Origin: Aeromonas dhakensis
GTDB taxonomy: Bacteria > Pseudomonadota > Gammaproteobacteria > Enterobacterales > Aeromonadaceae
Assembly (NCBI RefSeq): GCF_000820305.1
Contig: NZ_CDBH01000045.1
Coordinates: 186,001 to 250,000, forward strand
DNA length: 64,000 nt
Direction of reading: 5' to 3'
Of this stretch, positions 63,083 to 64,000 are shown piece after piece. The position numbers and the translations under genes were made by a program. The notes below the pieces were generated by a model that worked only from the letters and a program-made list of their open reading frames with translations, was not told the DNA's origin and ran no database searches. The number at the start of each line of letters is the position of its first letter. Position 1 is the first letter of the stretch.

Positions 63083-63088
63083 TATAAT
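63083..63088 (+). promoter_or_regulatory. -10 element for thiI
   Basis: A perfect TATAAT lies 36 bases before the thiI start, followed by GCGCCC. No clear -35 hexamer at the expected spacing. Confidence 0.45.
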
Positions 63089-63124
63089 TCGCGCCCTTAA
63101 ATCAAGGTCACCCGAGTCATTACC

Positions 63125-64000
63125 ATGAAGTTCATTATCAAGCTGTTCCCGGAAATCACCATCAAGAGCAAGTCGGTTCGCCAGCGCTTTATCAAGATCC
63201 TGCAGGGCAATATCCGCAATGTCCTGCGCCGCTTCGACGACGATGCCCGGGTACGGATGGATTGGGACAAGCTGATTGTGAGCTCCCGCAATGACCAGTT
63301 CCGTGAACAGGCCATCGAAGCCCTGGCCTGCATTCCCGGCATTCAGGCCTTCCTCGAGGTGCAAGCCAGCAAGTTTACCGACCTGCACGACATCTTCGAG
63401 CAGGTGAAAGCCGTGTGGGGTGACCAGCTCGAGGGCAAGACCTTCTGCGTGCGTGCCAAGCGCCACGGCAAGCACGAGTTCTCCTCCCTCGAAGTGGAGC
63501 GCTACGTGGGTGGTGGCCTGAACCAGCACTGCGTGAGCAACGGCGTGCGCCTCAAGAACCCGGATGTGAAGATCAACCTCGAGATCGACGGCGAAGAGCT
63601 CTTCATTGTCAGCGCCATCCACCAGGGCCTGAGCGGCATGCCCATCGCCACCCAGGAAGATGTGCTGAGCCTCATCTCCGGTGGTTTTGACTCGGGTGTG
63701 GCCTCCTTCCAGTTCATCAAGCGCGGCTGCCGGGTGCACTACTGCTTCTTCAATCTGGGTGGTGCCGCTCACGAGATCGGCGTCAAGCAGGTAGCCTATC
63801 ACCTGTGGAACCGCTTCGGCTCTTCCCACCGGGTGCGTTTCACCGCAGTGGACTTCGAGCCTGTGGTTGCCGAGATCCTCGAGAAGATCGACAACGGCCA
63901 GATGGGCGTGGTGCTCAAGCGGATGATGATGCGCGCCGCCGCCAAGGTGGCCGACGAGTTCCAGATCCCGGCGCTGGTGACCGGTGAGTGCGTGGGTCAG
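63125..64000 (+). CDS. thiI: tRNA 4-thiouridine synthase ThiI, 5' part
   Basis: ThiI transfers sulfur to tRNA uridine-8 and to ThiS for thiamine synthesis. An uninterrupted frame from ATG 63125 encodes 292 residues and is cut by the window end (E. coli ThiI is 482). It begins [26 protein letters not shown] domain covers about residues 60-165 ([20 protein letters not shown]). The adenylating PP-loop is [18 protein letters not shown]. The C-terminal rhodanese domain, if present, lies outside the window. A TATAAT box lies 36 bases upstream. Confidence 0.94.
   Translation, partial: MKFIIKLFPEITIKSKSVRQRFIKILQGNIRNVLRRFDDDARVRMDWDKLIVSSRNDQFREQAIEALACIPGIQAFLEVQASKFTDLHDIFEQVKAVWGDQLEGKTFCVRAKRHGKHEFSSLEVERYVGGGLNQHCVSNGVRLKNPDVKINLEIDGEELFIVSAIHQGLSGMPIATQEDVLSLISGGFDSGVASFQFIKRGCRVHYCFFNLGGAAHEIGVKQVAYHLWNRFGSSHRVRFTAVDFEPVVAEILEKIDNGQMGVVLKRMMMRAAAKVADEFQIPALVTGECVGQ

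Overview
The window looks like a chromosomal segment of a GC-rich gammaproteobacterium, most probably an Aeromonas. This rests on E. coli/Vibrio-like neighbourhoods (yejK/yejL/yejM, aroF-tyrA, hdfR-maoP, perM-bepA-yfgD) combined with high GC, a GlyGly-CTERM protease and a malEFGK order. No rRNA, tRNA, CRISPR array, transposase or phage gene was found. The species is inferred from gene content only.

Layout. 1-98: start of a truncated membrane protein. 296-8392: a nearly complete glycerol-3-phosphate regulon (glpK-glpF divergent from glpT, then glpR, glpD, glpQ) with GlpR-type operators. 8475-11043: TyrR boxes, aroF and tyrA. 11108-13124: hdfR and maoP in one operon, then ecotin. 13355-22028: the most unusual block, a minus-strand run under Fur-like sites made of a heme-receptor-like TonB-dependent receptor, an exported oligopeptidase B, a GlyGly-CTERM metalloprotease with a P domain and two secreted DUF1566 proteins. 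22336-25592: pbgA/yejM, yejL, yejK. 25988-31007: malE, malF, malG, malK. 31123-38148: PPK2, an alpha/beta hydrolase, a MipA-type outer-membrane protein, and an envelope/thiol cluster (perM, TusA-like, bepA, TlpA-like, yfgD, DUF2069).

38292-41419: an AT-richer stretch with an unrecognised 896-residue secreted protein. 41420-44358: acpH, an isoaspartyl-dipeptidase homologue lacking one metal ligand, and lysO. 44891-48075: a HisPJQM-type basic amino-acid ABC transporter. 48128-54502: an orphan CbiM-like permease, pflA with a duplicated N-terminus, a GAF/PAS/GGDEF/EAL protein, and a CoA-disulfide reductase/rhodanese fusion behind an AT-rich inverted repeat. 54667-61883: bacterial alpha-2-macroglobulin with PBP1C. 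61987-62946: an unknown protein. 63125-64000: the 5' part of thiI, cut by the window end.

How it fits together: most of the window is core metabolism and envelope maintenance. The best candidate for an undescribed system is the Fur-box-preceded receptor/protease/lipoprotein cluster at 13355-22028. A plausible model is surface and periplasmic digestion of a host hemoprotein or peptide ligand coupled to TonB-dependent uptake. Start sites were re-chosen by ribosome binding sites and family alignment from memory; no database search was possible.
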